DNA of 64,000 nt from Euphorbia lathyris (GCF_963576675.1 NC_088916.1:54003001-54067000); one strand, 5' to 3'; positions 31,822 through 43,098 are shown, counted from the first letter of the stretch. The notes: generated by a model from the letters alone, not told the origin. Translations and numbers: made by a program.

Positions 31822-34150
31822 ATGTCAGACCTCGACTTCGCGCCGTTTGACGACGATTATGTCCGCGAGGTCTCGGACGAGGTCGAAGAGATGGTTGAGG
31901 AAGCTTCAACCAGCTCTCCTGGGTGTAATTCTCATCCCACCGACTTCCTTCATCTGGCGAATACAACCGACGAGGGTTTAGGTTTTGACCCCAAAAAGTT
32001 GATTCCGCCACATGTTCCAACCCCTCGTTTGTTACCAAAGAAGGACAGGTCGGGAAGTCTGGTTTGTCAAGAGACAATCGATGATTTGCGGGAGCATTAT
32101 CCCTGGCTCCGAGGTCTCGAGACTATTATTCCTGGGGAGGATAGGGGACCGGGCGATTACCCAAAGGGGTACTTCACTATTTTCGTGGCCTAGATTATCT
32201 GCGGCTTCACTTATCCGCTGGCGGATGAGATTGCTTCCGTCCTAGGCGGTTACGGAATCGCGCCCGGGCAATTGCATCCTAACGGCTGGGCCGATTTGAC
32301 TCTGGACAAATTCTTGGCGGATTGTTTGGAGGTTCCCTTTTCGCCCAAAATCTTCTCCAAGCTCCACCATTTCAAAAGCTCGGCGGGGTATTTCACTTTC
32401 ATCCGCCAGAGCGGATACTATGGTTTTGACGAGAAGCTGAACAAGATCCGCGAGTGGGATCGATCTTACTTTTTTATCAAGTTTAATGAGGAAAACCTGA
32501 ACTTCCTTCGTTGCTGGAGCCGACCCAACGTAAAGAGTTTGAACTTCGGGTATCCCAGCAAGGAAGAATCCGCCGTTATCAAGTTCTTGAAGAGCACTCC
32601 TCCTTTTGTATGGACATACGATCAGGCCTTTCATATGTTAAGGAGCCGAGTAGCGATTGCATACCGCGAGGGGGATCGCATTGTCTATATTCCTTATCGC
32701 GTTTTTGTGCAAGGTACTTTTTATTTCCAAGTTGATGGTTTCTTTTAACCCTTTGCAGGGGTGATCCTTTATCTCAAATCGCTGCAGATCGGGAGGCTAA
32801 AGCCCTGGCGAGAAGAAAGAAGCGGATGACGGAAACCGCTTCCGTTGTAGGGGCGGATCCTTCTAGAGGGACGATTCCTTCTATTGGGGCGGCTTCCCCG
32901 GTTAGGGCTTCCGCTTCACAAGGTCTTGCTTCTGCTTCCGAGGATCTTCCTTTAACCAGGAAGCGGAAGATAAGTGCGGATACAGAGTCTTCTCGTTCAA
33001 AAAAGAAGAACACTTCTGTGTCCCTTACTGTTGGCGGCGCACCTGTATCCGCCTCGTCTAAAGGAAAGAGCAGTACCCCCATTCACGAGGTATCTTGATC
33101 TACTCCCTCTCGTATTGCTACTTTTTCCTCATGAGCTATCTGCCATTCCCTTGATATTTTTCTTTATGCTTTTGCAGCCAATCCCCGATATTAGCGGATG
33201 GTGGACTAGGACTTTCGGCCTGGCCGTGAACTTCTCTTGCAAGGATATTGTATCTTCCATATGCAATGTCCTCGGGCGCCTTCCCTCTGCCTCCCGTGTG
33301 CGCGAGCAAGTACCGCTCCCTACTGCTGTGGAAGGGATCGAGAAGCGTTCTGTAGAGGTATATTATTGCTTTGTCCTTCGCTTTCAAATATCTTGTGTTC
33401 ATTGTAACCGCATATTTCTATTCGCCCATTTTTATTTGTGAGACGTGTTATATGCAGATTATCAATTTCGCTGAGGGCATTCTCCGAAGGGATGCAGAGC
33501 GAGCCAAGGAGTTGGAAAGTCTTGGTACGGAATTGGCGACTCAGAAGTCGCTTTATGATGATGTCCAAGGGAAGGTGAAGTTCCTAGAGGGCACCTGTCA
33601 GAAGGCCGTGGGCGAGAAGGAGGAGGCCCTTAAATCCCTTCAGGCCAAGTCCGATGAACTGCAAAAAGCCCTCGACGACCTAGCTGCTTTCAAGGAGGCC
33701 CAAAAGAAGAGGGTTGAGGAGATTTTGGCTGAAGATGGCGCCCGCATCTACTGGTATGGGGAGCGGATTCATGCCGCTTATGAGCACGGGCATCAGGGTC
33801 TAGTACTTAACCACCCCAAAGTTCCCATCCCTGAAAAGGATTTAACTGGGGAGTGGGATAAGCTGGAAGCCGAGGATGCTGATATGGATGAGGTACTCTT
33901 CTTAGATTGGAAGAGTCTTCAGGATCCTCCGATTAGCTGCGAGATCCCTATTCAGCCCGCGGAAGGAGAGGCACCCCAAGCCGTTTCTCAACCTGTGCAA
34001 GAGGTACCTCTCGCCGAAGAGGTTACTGAAGCGGTTACCGATTCAAGGGTTGAGGATTCGCTTGAAGTAGATCCTCCTACCGGAGGAGATGAGGGAGTCG
34101 CCGAAGTCCAGGAGGGCATTAGGGGCGAAGGAGAGGAAGCTGTAGCATAG
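31822..34150 (+). pseudogene. Antisense spliced gene of the Tat element (PF04195-like), damaged
   Basis: A multi-exon gene runs opposite to gag-pol. Exon 1 (31822-32713) starts MSDLDFAPFDDD. It contains a region with GFTYPL, QLHPNGW, SAGYFTFIR and FLRCWSRP that resembles the plant 'putative gypsy type transposon' domain. Exon 2 (32759-33089) carries basic NLS-like RKRK and RSKKK. Exon 3 is 33178-33357. Exon 4 (33458-34150) is a Lys/Glu-rich coiled coil with an acidic tail ending in TAG. Introns 2 and 3 have GT..AG ends, and exons 2-4 join in frame in phase 0. Two defects are visible: an in-frame TAG at 32191-32193 in exon 1 (likely from TGG), and a one-frame mismatch at the first junction. 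Related Tat elements are known to carry antisense ORFs of unknown function. Confidence 0.7.
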
Positions 34151-34424
34151 CTTAACTTATATTTGGACTTTTGTATGTAAAAACCATGTAACAAACCGCT
34201 CTGATATATATATTTTCTTTCGGTTGTTGCTTTTCATATGTGTGTGATTGTCACTTTTTTGCCCTTTATATGTGCCCTTTGTCCTTTTGCCGACTCCATA
34301 TTTGTGTTTCTTCATAGCTAGGGTGGCCAGACCCTTTTTGCAATTTTGAGTACTCGTTTATTCGCTTAATTTTATGTCTTAACTTATAATTCTTCTTTCG
34401 AAAATAATCATAAGTTTTGATCAT

Positions 34425-34655
34425 AAGGTTTTGCGAGTGATGCGTAATCATGCATCCGCCTTTCTTTAACAGGCAACACATTTATGTGTTTTTGATTTTA
34501 ACCCTAAGGTTTTTTGCGAGTGATGCGTAATCATGCATCCGCCTTTCTTTAACAGGCAACACATTTATGTGTTTTTGATTTTAACCCTAAGGTTTTTTGC
34601 GAGTGATGCGTAATCAAGCATCCGCCTTTCTTTAAGAGGCAACACATTTGTGTGT
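34425..34655. repeat. Tandem repeat of about 82 bp, 2.8 copies
   Basis: Units starting at 34425, 34506 and 34589 contain GCGAGTGATGCGTAATCA and CATCCGCCTTTCTTTAA. They lie between the convergent 3' ends of gag-pol and the antisense gene. Confidence 0.85.
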
Positions 34656-34843
34656 TTTTGGAAAGAATCCGCATTTTGTTGTAACATACTGAGTGAATGT
34701 AATAACTTTTATTGATGACGAGAAAAAGTTTATTACATATGTACACCAATTGTGCGGGATCGAAGCCTCATTAAAACCTTTTATCAGAAAACCCAGTGGG
34801 AAAAACTCATAAAAGGAAAAAGAGTACTCGTCATTTCCTCGAA

Positions 34844-37800
34844 CTACTCGGCCTTTCTATATAGGCATAGATTCTCTAGATTCCAGGTGCGCGGGAGCTT
34901 CTTTCCACTCATTTCTTCTATTTCGAAAGTGGCCGGTCCCATCTTCTTGGATACTTTGTATGGCCCGATCCAGTTGACGCCTAGCTTGCCTTTGCCATCT
35001 CTAGACTGTATTTTATCTGCTTTTTTCAAGAACAAGTCTTTTTCGTTGATCATTACTTTTCGCACTTTTCTGTCATGGTATTTCTTGATTCTGTTGCGGT
35101 ACATTGCCATTCGCATGTAAGCTTTTTCTCTTCGTTCCTCCATAGAATCCAAAGCATCTCTGATGTTGATAGGATTTTGTGTGTCGCAATAATAAATTGT
35201 CCGATCTGTGGGCGACTTGATTTCAACAGGTAGGACTGCTTCGGCTCCATAAACTAGCGAGAAAGGTGTTTCGCCTGTTGCTGCCTTTACAGAGGTTCTG
35301 TATGCCCACAACATATGGGGTATCTCATCCGCCCAACCTGTTTTTTTGTCACCTAGCCGCTTCTTGATGCCTTGAACCATGGCCCTGTTGGTAACCTTCG
35401 TCATACCATTTGATTGGGGATGGTTTACAGAAGAAAAATGATTCTTGATTCCCATGCTTTCGCAGTATGTTTTGAACTTGGCACAGTTGAACTGGGTGCC
35501 ATTGTCGGTTATAAGCTTCTGGGGGATCCCAAATCGCATGATAATGTTCTCTCGTAAGAACTCGATCATTCGCTCAGGTGTTTGTGCGGTTACTGCCTCC
35601 GCTTCTACCCATTTGCTGAAGTGGTCCACTGTGACTATCAAATATTTCCTTTTCTTTGTTGTTTCTGGGAATGGACCCACTATATCAATTCCCCATGTTG
35701 CGAATGGCCACGCCGTCATTATAGTGATTTGTTCAGCTCCGGCAACATGCTTTTCATTCGCATGGATTTGACAGTTATGACATTCCGCAACCATCTTCTG
35801 GGAATCTTCCACCACCTTGGGCCAGTAGTATCCCACCAGTTTGACCTTTCTTGCCAATGCCGCCGAAGCTTCGTGCGCGCCACAAATTCCTTCGTGTAGT
35901 TCTCGCAGCACATAGTCTCCTTCATTGCGACTAACGCATTTCAACCATGGACATGTGTACGATTTCCGATACAAAGTTCCATCCCGCATTGAGTATCGTG
36001 CCGACTGCCCAATTATTTTTCTGGCCAAGCTCTTATCAACCGGCAAATCTCCCTGCTCCAGATATTGACGGATTGGTATCCGCCAATCTTCATCGTCTTC
36101 CAGTTCCTCGATGATCATAATCTGATCAACCTCGAATGCTGGTGCCGATTTTATTTCCAAGTTGCATGCTTTTTGACTCCATAGTTCTCTACTTGCCGCT
36201 GCTTTTACCAATTCGTCAGCTTTTGCATTTTGGCCTCGTGGAACATGCACCATCTCCCAAACGACTCCCTTGTGCGTTAACTCTTGTGTCAATCGGCTGA
36301 CCACCTGATGGTATTTTACTAGCTCCTCCTGTTTCACCAGATAATTTTTTGTGATCTGGTTTATCATGAGTTTGGAATCGCTGTAGATTACCACTCTTTC
36401 TGGGGTGAGTTCATTGAGCAACCTCAATCCACATATCATAGCCTCGTATTCCGCGGCATTATTGGTAGTTTTGAAAGTTAATTTTGCTGCATAGTACAGG
36501 CGGATAACCTCCGGACCTTTGATGACGACTCCTAGCCCAGCTCCGTCTGCGGATAAGGCCCCATCTGTGTACATGCTCCACTCTTCTTTTTGTGCCTTTG
36601 GACATTCATCATCATCCCAGGTGAATTCGTTCACGAAGTCGGCGAGCACTTGGCTCTTTAGCGCTGGTCTTCCTTCATAGCGGATATCGAATTCGCCTAG
36701 GCGAATTGACCATTCCATCAACCGGCCGGATGCGTCAAGTTTCTGCAGTACCTTTCGCATTGGGATGCCAGTTCTCACAATGATAGTATGCGCCTGAAAG
36801 TATGGTTTCAATCTAGCCGCCGTGGTTATCACTGCGAGGGCCATTTTGTCCAACTTCGAATATCGGAGTTCTGCATCCTTCAGGACTTTTCTCACGTAGT
36901 ACACTGGATATTGTTGCCCTTCTTCTTCTCGCACCATCACAGTGCATATCGCCATGCTGGTGACGGATACATAAAGGAACAAATCTTCTCCGTCTTCCGG
37001 CCTGCTCATTAAGGGCGGATAACATAATAATCGTTTTATCCCCTCAAATGCTTCTTGACAATCCGGCGTCCATTCAAAGGACTTGGATTTTTTGATGGCA
37101 TTGTAGAAAGGTAGACATCGCCTAGCTGAGTATGATATGAATCGCCCTAATGCCACCAACCGCCCGTTCAGTCTCTGTACTTCCCTTATGTTCCTTGGCG
37201 TCTTCATCTCCATTACTGCTTTAACCTTCTCAGGATTCGCCTCAACCCCTTTGCCGCTAACAATGAAACCCAGGAACTTTCCCGCTCTTGCTCCGAATGT
37301 GCATTTCTCTGGGTTCAATTTGAGGCCATATTTGATCAACACTTCTAGGATTTCTTTGATATCCCGCGGGTGGTCTTGCATTTTCTTGCTTTTGATGATC
37401 ATGTCATCAACATAGATCGAGAAGTTCTCGCCGGATTTGTCTGAAAATATCTTGTTCATCATCCTCTGGTATGTTGCTCCCGCGTTTTTCAATCCAAAGG
37501 GCATCACCTTGAAGCAATAAGTCGCCTGGTGAGTTATGAATGATGTTTTGATTTCATCCGCCTTCTCCATGGGTATCTGATGGTAACTGGATTTCACGTC
37601 GGTGAATGATAAAGCTTCATATCCTGCAGTTCCATCTACCAATATATCAATATTAGGAAGTGGATACATATCTTTCGGACATGCCTTGTTCAAGTCTTTG
37701 AAGTCGACACACATTCTGTACGTTCCATTCGGCTTTTTGACTAGCACCACATTGGCTAGCCATTCCGGATAGGTGACTTCTCGAATCGCATCCGACCTTA

Positions 37801-40450
37801 ACAAGTCCGCCACTGCTTTTTCAATCGCCTTTTGCCGCTCAGGAGCATGTCCCCTCTTCTTTTGCTGCACTGGGGTTGCCCCTTTGTCTACATTCAACCG
37901 ATGGGTTGCTACGTCTGGGCTTATTCCTTTTAGCACTTCATTTGGGGCGGCAAATGCCGACTCACATTGGATCAATACCTCGGTAATGGCTTTCTTTGTT
38001 TCTTCTGAGAGTCCAGCAGCTATTCGCACGTTCTTGTCATTCGAGATGGCGAATAGTTCCGTTTCTCCCAATGCTTCCGCCGGCAGCTTCTCTTCGATTT
38101 TATCCTCCTCTTCCGGTTTTGGTTCAAGTGATAATGTATAGGCCTGTTGAGATACAAGTTGATCACCTTCAACTATGACTCGCCCTTGGTGTGTTGGCAA
38201 ATGTAACGTTAAATGCTTCATTGAGATGAGCGACTCCGTCTCCGACAGGAATGGCCGTCCCAGAATTATGTTGTAGGCCAGTGGGAGATCAACAATTGCG
38301 AATTCTAAATCACCTCGCCATTTTAGATTCTTATCGCCCATTTCTGCCTCCAACACCACCTGCCCACTTGTTTGGGAGGATTGACCCCCAAAACCAGTTA
38401 CATCCATGAAGGTGTGTTCCACCCGCTCGTCGTTGATTCCCAACTTGTTGAATGCTGTCCGGGTAATGATGTTGCAAGAACTGCCTGTGTCGATAAGGAC
38501 CCACTTGACGTCCCATCCTTCAACGGCCATCGTGATCACCAGGGCATCCGCATGTGGCTCCGTGATTCTCGCAAATGAGTAATTGAGGGCATCCCCCCTA
38601 TGTGTGTTGCTCTTTCGCCGTTCACGGCGAGTTCTTTTTGTTGGAGGCTCGTAGATTCCGCCTGCTATCACGTTTATCACCCCTTTCTTCTGCTTCTTTT
38701 CTGACCGTGTTTCTCCCTCATGCGGGAGCATTGTTTTCTCATCAGCTGTTTCTTTTCTTACAAATTGACTCAGCTTGCCTCTCTCGATCAGTTTTTCTAT
38801 TTCCTTCTTCAGTTCGTAGAAATCATCTGTGTCATGGCCATTCAACCTGTGGAACCTGCAATACTTACTGGGATAGCGCCCCAGACTGGTTCGGCCTTTC
38901 ACCTCGGGGAACCGCACATCCTTCTTCAAGGGGCTCTTTTCGATCCAAAGTAACACCTCTTGGCGAGTCGTGTTTAGTGGTGTGTGATGTCCTCCACCTT
39001 GAAAGGGACGATCGCCTCTTCGAACAAAATTACTTTTGGACTGGGTCTGACGCCGACTGTCCGAAGTGGTTCTAGCGGCATCTCTTTCTCGCCGAGTTTG
39101 GGCCCTATGTTCCCTGTTGACATCATCCACTTCCATGAATTCCTTTGCTATCTTCATGAGCTCGGCTACAGTGCGTGGTTTGTTACGGATGATTTCTTCC
39201 CGCATGCTCCAATCTGTGGTTCCATCCGCCATGATGTTGCGAATACTCACGATATCCGGGTTCTGCAATCGCACCAGGATATCGTTAAAGGTGACAACAA
39301 ATTCCCTTAGGGAATTATAGTTTCTCTGTTTGATCTCCTTCAGCTGCCTATCTGTCACATCTGCCGCTTTACAGCCCACGAACTTCGCATAGAAATCCCG
39401 ACTATATTGTTGCCAATTGTGAATAGATTCTACCGGTAAAGATCGAAACCAATCAGATGCCGCACCGCCCAAAGTTGTCAAGAATAACCTGCAAATTATG
39501 CTTTCGCTTGCCCCTGCAACATCCATTAACTCTCTGTAGTTCCTGACATGAGCCTCAGGGTCAGAATTTGGATCCCCATAGTATTTTGGTATGGCAGGTG
39601 CTTTGATTCTGTGATCTGGAATGAATTCCCGCAACGAAGGGGCAAAAGGTGAATCGCTCTGGACCTCTACTCTCGGCCTAGGCGAGTACCCCATTCGCTC
39701 CATCATGCTTCGTAATTGATCTTCTAAGTCAATATCGGGTATGCGCCGGACTTCTTCCATCCGCTGCTGGTGAATTCTGGGTGGCATCCACCCGCCCATC
39801 GGTGTTGAGATGTGTGCCTGTTGGGGGACTAACCGCTGTCCCGTTATAGGATCAAAGTTCCATGTGTGCTCCCGCCCAGGAGTCATCAACTCCAAATGTC
39901 TGTGAGGAAAAGGTTCCACTTGCTGTAGCGGAAGAGTGCCTTGCACTCCTGGCAACGGTTGGGATGGCTGCCAGGTCGGATGTATCGTCGTAATGAGATC
40001 TGGGTGCGAGTAGTTGCTCGGGTGGCTGTGTGGGTTTGTGCGACTACTCTGGCCCACTTGATTTGGCGCCTGAGATGACTGCGGGAGGGCCGATATGACA
40101 GGGATAGTCGGTGATTGTGTTGAGATAACCACAGGTTCTTGGGGAGCAGCCGCCACGGCGGTATTGTGTTCGGCGAGGGCCGTTAGTAAATTAATCATTC
40201 GATCTCCAGCCGCCTGGCTCATGTTCGAAGCCAAGACTTGTCCAGCCATCTGCACGAAATCACTATTGGACATTTCCATCTTAGTTTGCACTTGGACCTC
40301 CAATAAGGGACTCAATTGTCCCGAAGGACCCGATGAGCTAGGCACCACAGGCTGTGTACTTGCAGGTTGCGAATTCGCAATCCGTGGTCCCCTGGAGTTC
40401 ATACTGGTTGATCTAGTGGTAACACCGGTCGTTCGTGATGGTTCTGACAT
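34844..40450 (-). CDS. gag-pol: Tat element gag-pol polyprotein (open, integrase E-to-K)
   Basis: A single 1868-codon frame. Gag core at about 285-400 (AHVRNYRELMD, SDWFRSLP, SLREFVVTFND). A CRFHRLNGHDTDDF motif at 531 takes the place of a CCHC knuckle. Protease DTGSS at 654-658. Reverse transcriptase at about 890-1075 with YVDD at 1013-1016. A degenerate RNase H at about 1155-1280, then a second RNase H at about 1292-1420 with D1295, E1334, D1358 and D1412. Integrase HHCC finger at H1519, H1526, C1557 and C1560. Integrase core D1589 and D1649, but residue 1685, exactly 36 after D1649, is Lys (codon AAG, 35396-35398) where the DDE family has Glu. The polyprotein is otherwise full length with no stops. 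The element could be transcribed and translated, but its own integrase is predicted to be inactive. Confidence 0.93.
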   Translation of the reverse strand: MSEPSRTTGVTTRSTSMNSRGPRIANSQPASTQPVVPSSSGPSGQLSPLLEVQVQTKMEMSNSDFVQMAGQVLASNMSQAAGDRMINLLTALAEHNTAVAAAPQEPVVISTQSPTIPVISALPQSSQAPNQVGQSSRTNPHSHPSNYSHPDLITTIHPTWQPSQPLPGVQGTLPLQQVEPFPHRHLELMTPGREHTWNFDPITGQRLVPQQAHISTPMGGWMPPRIHQQRMEEVRRIPDIDLEDQLRSMMERMGYSPRPRVEVQSDSPFAPSLREFIPDHRIKAPAIPKYYGDPNSDPEAHVRNYRELMDVAGASESIICRLFLTTLGGAASDWFRSLPVESIHNWQQYSRDFYAKFVGCKAADVTDRQLKEIKQRNYNSLREFVVTFNDILVRLQNPDIVSIRNIMADGTTDWSMREEIIRNKPRTVAELMKIAKEFMEVDDVNREHRAQTRRERDAARTTSDSRRQTQSKSNFVRRGDRPFQGGGHHTPLNTTRQEVLLWIEKSPLKKDVRFPEVKGRTSLGRYPSKYCRFHRLNGHDTDDFYELKKEIEKLIERGKLSQFVRKETADEKTMLPHEGETRSEKKQKKGVINVIAGGIYEPPTKRTRRERRKSNTHRGDALNYSFARITEPHADALVITMAVEGWDVKWVLIDTGSSCNIITRTAFNKLGINDERVEHTFMDVTGFGGQSSQTSGQVVLEAEMGDKNLKWRGDLEFAIVDLPLAYNIILGRPFLSETESLISMKHLTLHLPTHQGRVIVEGDQLVSQQAYTLSLEPKPEEEDKIEEKLPAEALGETELFAISNDKNVRIAAGLSEETKKAITEVLIQCESAFAAPNEVLKGISPDVATHRLNVDKGATPVQQKKRGHAPERQKAIEKAVADLLRSDAIREVTYPEWLANVVLVKKPNGTYRMCVDFKDLNKACPKDMYPLPNIDILVDGTAGYEALSFTDVKSSYHQIPMEKADEIKTSFITHQATYCFKVMPFGLKNAGATYQRMMNKIFSDKSGENFSIYVDDMIIKSKKMQDHPRDIKEILEVLIKYGLKLNPEKCTFGARAGKFLGFIVSGKGVEANPEKVKAVMEMKTPRNIREVQRLNGRLVALGRFISYSARRCLPFYNAIKKSKSFEWTPDCQEAFEGIKRLLCYPPLMSRPEDGEDLFLYVSVTSMAICTVMVREEEGQQYPVYYVRKVLKDAELRYSKLDKMALAVITTAARLKPYFQAHTIIVRTGIPMRKVLQKLDASGRLMEWSIRLGEFDIRYEGRPALKSQVLADFVNEFTWDDDECPKAQKEEWSMYTDGALSADGAGLGVVIKGPEVIRLYYAAKLTFKTTNNAAEYEAMICGLRLLNELTPERVVIYSDSKLMINQITKNYLVKQEELVKYHQVVSRLTQELTHKGVVWEMVHVPRGQNAKADELVKAAASRELWSQKACNLEIKSAPAFEVDQIMIIEELEDDEDWRIPIRQYLEQGDLPVDKSLARKIIGQSARYSMRDGTLYRKSYTCPWLKCVSRNEGDYVLRELHEGICGAHEASAALARKVKLVGYYWPKVVEDSQKMVAECHNCQIHANEKHVAGAEQITIMTAWPFATWGIDIVGPFPETTKKRKYLIVTVDHFSKWVEAEAVTAQTPERMIEFLRENIIMRFGIPQKLITDNGTQFNCAKFKTYCESMGIKNHFSSVNHPQSNGMTKVTNRAMVQGIKKRLGDKKTGWADEIPHMLWAYRTSVKAATGETPFSLVYGAEAVLPVEIKSPTDRTIYYCDTQNPINIRDALDSMEERREKAYMRMAMYRNRIKKYHDRKVRKVMINEKDLFLKKADKIQSRDGKGKLGVNWIGPYKVSKKMGPATFEIEEMSGKKLPRTWNLENLCLYRKAE

Positions 40451-40489
40451 GTTCTTCGTGTACCTTTAACCAAATGTTGGTAAAAAAGG

Positions 40490-40508
40490 TCCACGTTCAC
40501 CGCACCAA
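40490..40508 (-). other. Tat primer-binding site (tRNA-Phe-like)
   Basis: The minus strand reads TGGTGCGGTGAACGTGG one base after the 5' LTR. It is the complement of a tRNA 3' end CCACGTTCACCGCACCA. As I recall plant tRNA-Phe, this differs at one position. The tRNA assignment is from memory. Confidence 0.65.
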
Positions 40509-40974
40509 TGATAACTTGCTGGATCCGCTTTGATATTCTTTACCGGAGTTACCTGCAAAACAAAACCGGAGACAGGATCTCCGGGAAAACTCTCCGACGA
40601 TCAAGTCAGTTTTTGTAAAAACGAGTCTACAATTTAGCAATAGCTCTGTGGGAAAAAATGTGAACGTACCTCCCCCCTTATTCTTAAGGCCTTTTATAGG
40701 TGTTTTTTGGGTAACCGCCGAGGGCGGTTACTCCTTAGTGGGCCACGTTCTGAGGGCGGTTACCCCTTTTTAGGCCATGTCCCTTTCGTGGCTTTCATGG
40801 CAACGAACGTGGTTTTGAGTGGGAGTCTTGACGCTCCGTTTAGGAATTCGGGGCGGTTTACTCGCTGCGCCCGCTTCCTTCATTCGGGTCCCGTCCAATC
40901 TTAGCCCATGGGGCTTTAATATGGGTTGGGCTTGCGAAATGAATATAACCCGTTTTGGGCTTCGCGGGTTATCA
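40509..40974 (-). repeat. Tat element 5' LTR
   Basis: This is the upstream LTR for gag-pol, with a TATAAAAG box on the minus strand (complement of 40691-40698). A 65-codon plus-strand frame present in both LTRs is not a gene. Confidence 0.96.
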
Positions 40975-41165
40975 AGGTAGAACTAATACAAAGAAAATGG
41001 AAACAATATATTCCTCGAAAGTCGAATCTCGTTGAAATACTGCTGCAATCCGTTCTTCATCATTGAATATTCGGATCTGAATCATTTTCTATTGTGCAAC
41101 CACGCAGATCTATAGATCTACAGATAAGATAAACCTTTTCCGTTTATACTAAAAATCGAAATAAG
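40975..41165 (-). repeat. Short-peptide repeat family, copy 4, right part
   Basis: Minus-strand translation gives VYLI, RSIDLRGC and NDSDPN. After a stop and frameshift it gives ERIAAVFQRDSTFEEYI, matching copies 1-3. The Tat element separates it from 31010-31090. Confidence 0.65.
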
Positions 41166-41942
41166 TCAGTTTATCTAAAATTATTTTAGAAAAATACAAA
41201 TATATTCCTAACGTTTTCCTAACCTACAAAAAATGTAAAATTTTATCTATAACATTTCTAATGTAAAGATATTTTGAATCTAAGCAGTGACGGATTCAAC
41301 TTTTTATTGTTTGAAGTGCACAAAATAAAATTCAACCTATATGGGTTGATTTAATTATTTTGTCCAGTCAAAATAAACATTGTTTAATCTGACTAGGTAA
41401 AAAAAAGTTGTAACCTTCATCGGTTAGGATGCAACCAACACTCTACGAATGGAAACTGAAGTGTGGGTAAGGGCAAAACTACCCATTAAACATCCCTATA
41501 CAGGTTGGTCTCCGATAGCTAAGAGTGCATTGTCAACCTCTTACCTTCCGTCTTCATATTCAAATAAGACCAACTCTAGTGGTTATTATTTTGTTGTTAC
41601 TATCCTATGCGGAGTAACAACAAACCACTAGAGTGGTTACAACATATATTAATTTATTATAGAATGTAGTAACAAGCTTTTTATTTTTTCTTAAAATCCA
41701 AATTCTAAGCAATTGAAAGCCACATCCCATTGCTAGAGCTAGGTGTGGTACACGCACAAAGCTTAGCAAGTGGTACTTCATAAAATTTTGAAAAATTACT
41801 TTTCTCTAGTGGGATGTTGCTTAACCTTATTACTATCCCAACCAAAGTCACAATGGTTGTTACCAACCATTGTGGATGCTCTAAGAGTCATGTTTTGAGT
41901 TTTATTACATGGGACTAAAATTGCTTCAAGTTGCAAATATTA
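41166..41942. other. Intergenic DNA with an inverted-repeat fragment
   Basis: ACCAACTCTAGTGG/CCACTAGAGTGG and ACCATTGTGGATGCTC phrases at 41565-41885 look like remains of a MITE. Termini and TSD could not be defined. No gene. Confidence 0.4.
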
Positions 41943-42460
41943 AAGTAAAATTGGCCTAATGCTCCTCCAGCCCTCCATTAACTTGTCCAAATTGGTCATT
42001 TTACCCCCCCAACTCATCGAATGTCCTATTTACCCTCTTAACTCCATAAAAATGGAATTTCTTACCCCTTACTTGTCCAAATTGGCCATTTTACCCCTCC
42101 CCAACTCATCGAATGTCATATTTACCCCATTAACTCCATAAAAGTGGTATTTTTCACCCTTTATGATCCTATTTACCCCCTTAACTCCATAAAAGTGGTA
42201 GTTCTTACCCCTTTATAGTACAAAATTAATAGAACTTATTCAAATGAGTTTGAATATATATTTTTTTAATATCAACTTTTTTTATTTTATTTTAATTTGA
42301 TAATTATATGATTCATGTGTTTATTACAATAATATTGTATTACAATAATTAGATAATCAAAATTTAACTAGCCAAAAAAATTGAAAAGAGAAGAAATGAA
42401 TAAAAGATACAAATAACAAAAACATTAATATAAACAAGTTAAAGACATTATATGTAGGTA

Positions 42461-43098
42461 GGGCTGTAAATGAACAGAGCCGCTCATGAGCAGCTCGGTG
42501 ATCGGCTCGACAAAATCTTGGCTCGACTCGGCTCGATTTGTAAATGAGCCGCTCGTGAACACGATTTACTGACTCGGTTCTTAAATGAGCCAAACTTGAG
42601 CAGGCCAAAGCTCGGCTCAAAAGCTCGCGAGCAGGCTCGATCATTTATGAACAAATTTTAGTTTTGTAGAAAACTATATAGTTTAGTTCACAAATATCTA
42701 AACTTAATATTATTTCATTTGTTATTAGATGAGTTCGTTCACAAACATAATAAATGAGTAATAGACGAACTATTTGTAAGCATCTTGTTTATTTATTCAC
42801 GAACTTTGCTTGTGAGCTTGTTTATGTATACAATTAAAGAGTTATTTACGAGCAAACTTCACAAATATAATTAACAATTTACTCACAAACAATTCATGGT
42901 CAGATAATTTTCTTAATGAACCAAGTCCAAAAGAGGATTTTGGGCTCGGCTCAAGCTCGTTGAGCAAGCCAAAGCTCGGCTCGGGCTCGGCTCGTTAATT
43001 TTATAGCAAGCTCGGCTCGGACTCGAGCTCGTTAATTTTATAGCGAGCCGAGCTTGAACAGGCCAAAGCTCGGCTCGGCTCGGCTCGATTACAGCCCT
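42461..43098. mobile_element. GCTCGGCTCG fold-back element, nested
   Basis: The termini GGGCTGTAAATGAACAGAGC and GCTCGATTACAGCCC pair with each other. The ends are dense in GAGCCGAGC/GCTCGGCTC phrases around an AT-rich centre. Terminal style suggests a hAT-type MITE, but an exact 8-bp TSD is not visible. Confidence 0.65.

Larger units (their letters stand above)
31091..40974 (-). mobile_element. Complete Tat-lineage Ty3/gypsy retrotransposon
   Basis: A 9884-bp element has 466-bp LTRs, the TSD AGGTA at 31086-31090 and 40975-40979, a primer-binding site, a polypurine tract, an uninterrupted gag-pol on the minus strand and an extra gene on the opposite strand between pol and the 3' LTR. A degenerate RNase H followed by a second, well-conserved RNase H, together with the antisense gene, places it in the Tat branch (relatives include Retand, RIRE2 and Grande). 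The LTRs differ at 5 of 466 positions by direct comparison, so insertion was recent. Confidence 0.96.

Noticed and set aside
31822..34150. Envelope-like gene of a retrovirus-type element
   Set aside because: It is antisense to gag-pol and has no signal peptide or transmembrane segment. Basic and coiled-coil regions fit a nuclear or structural protein better.
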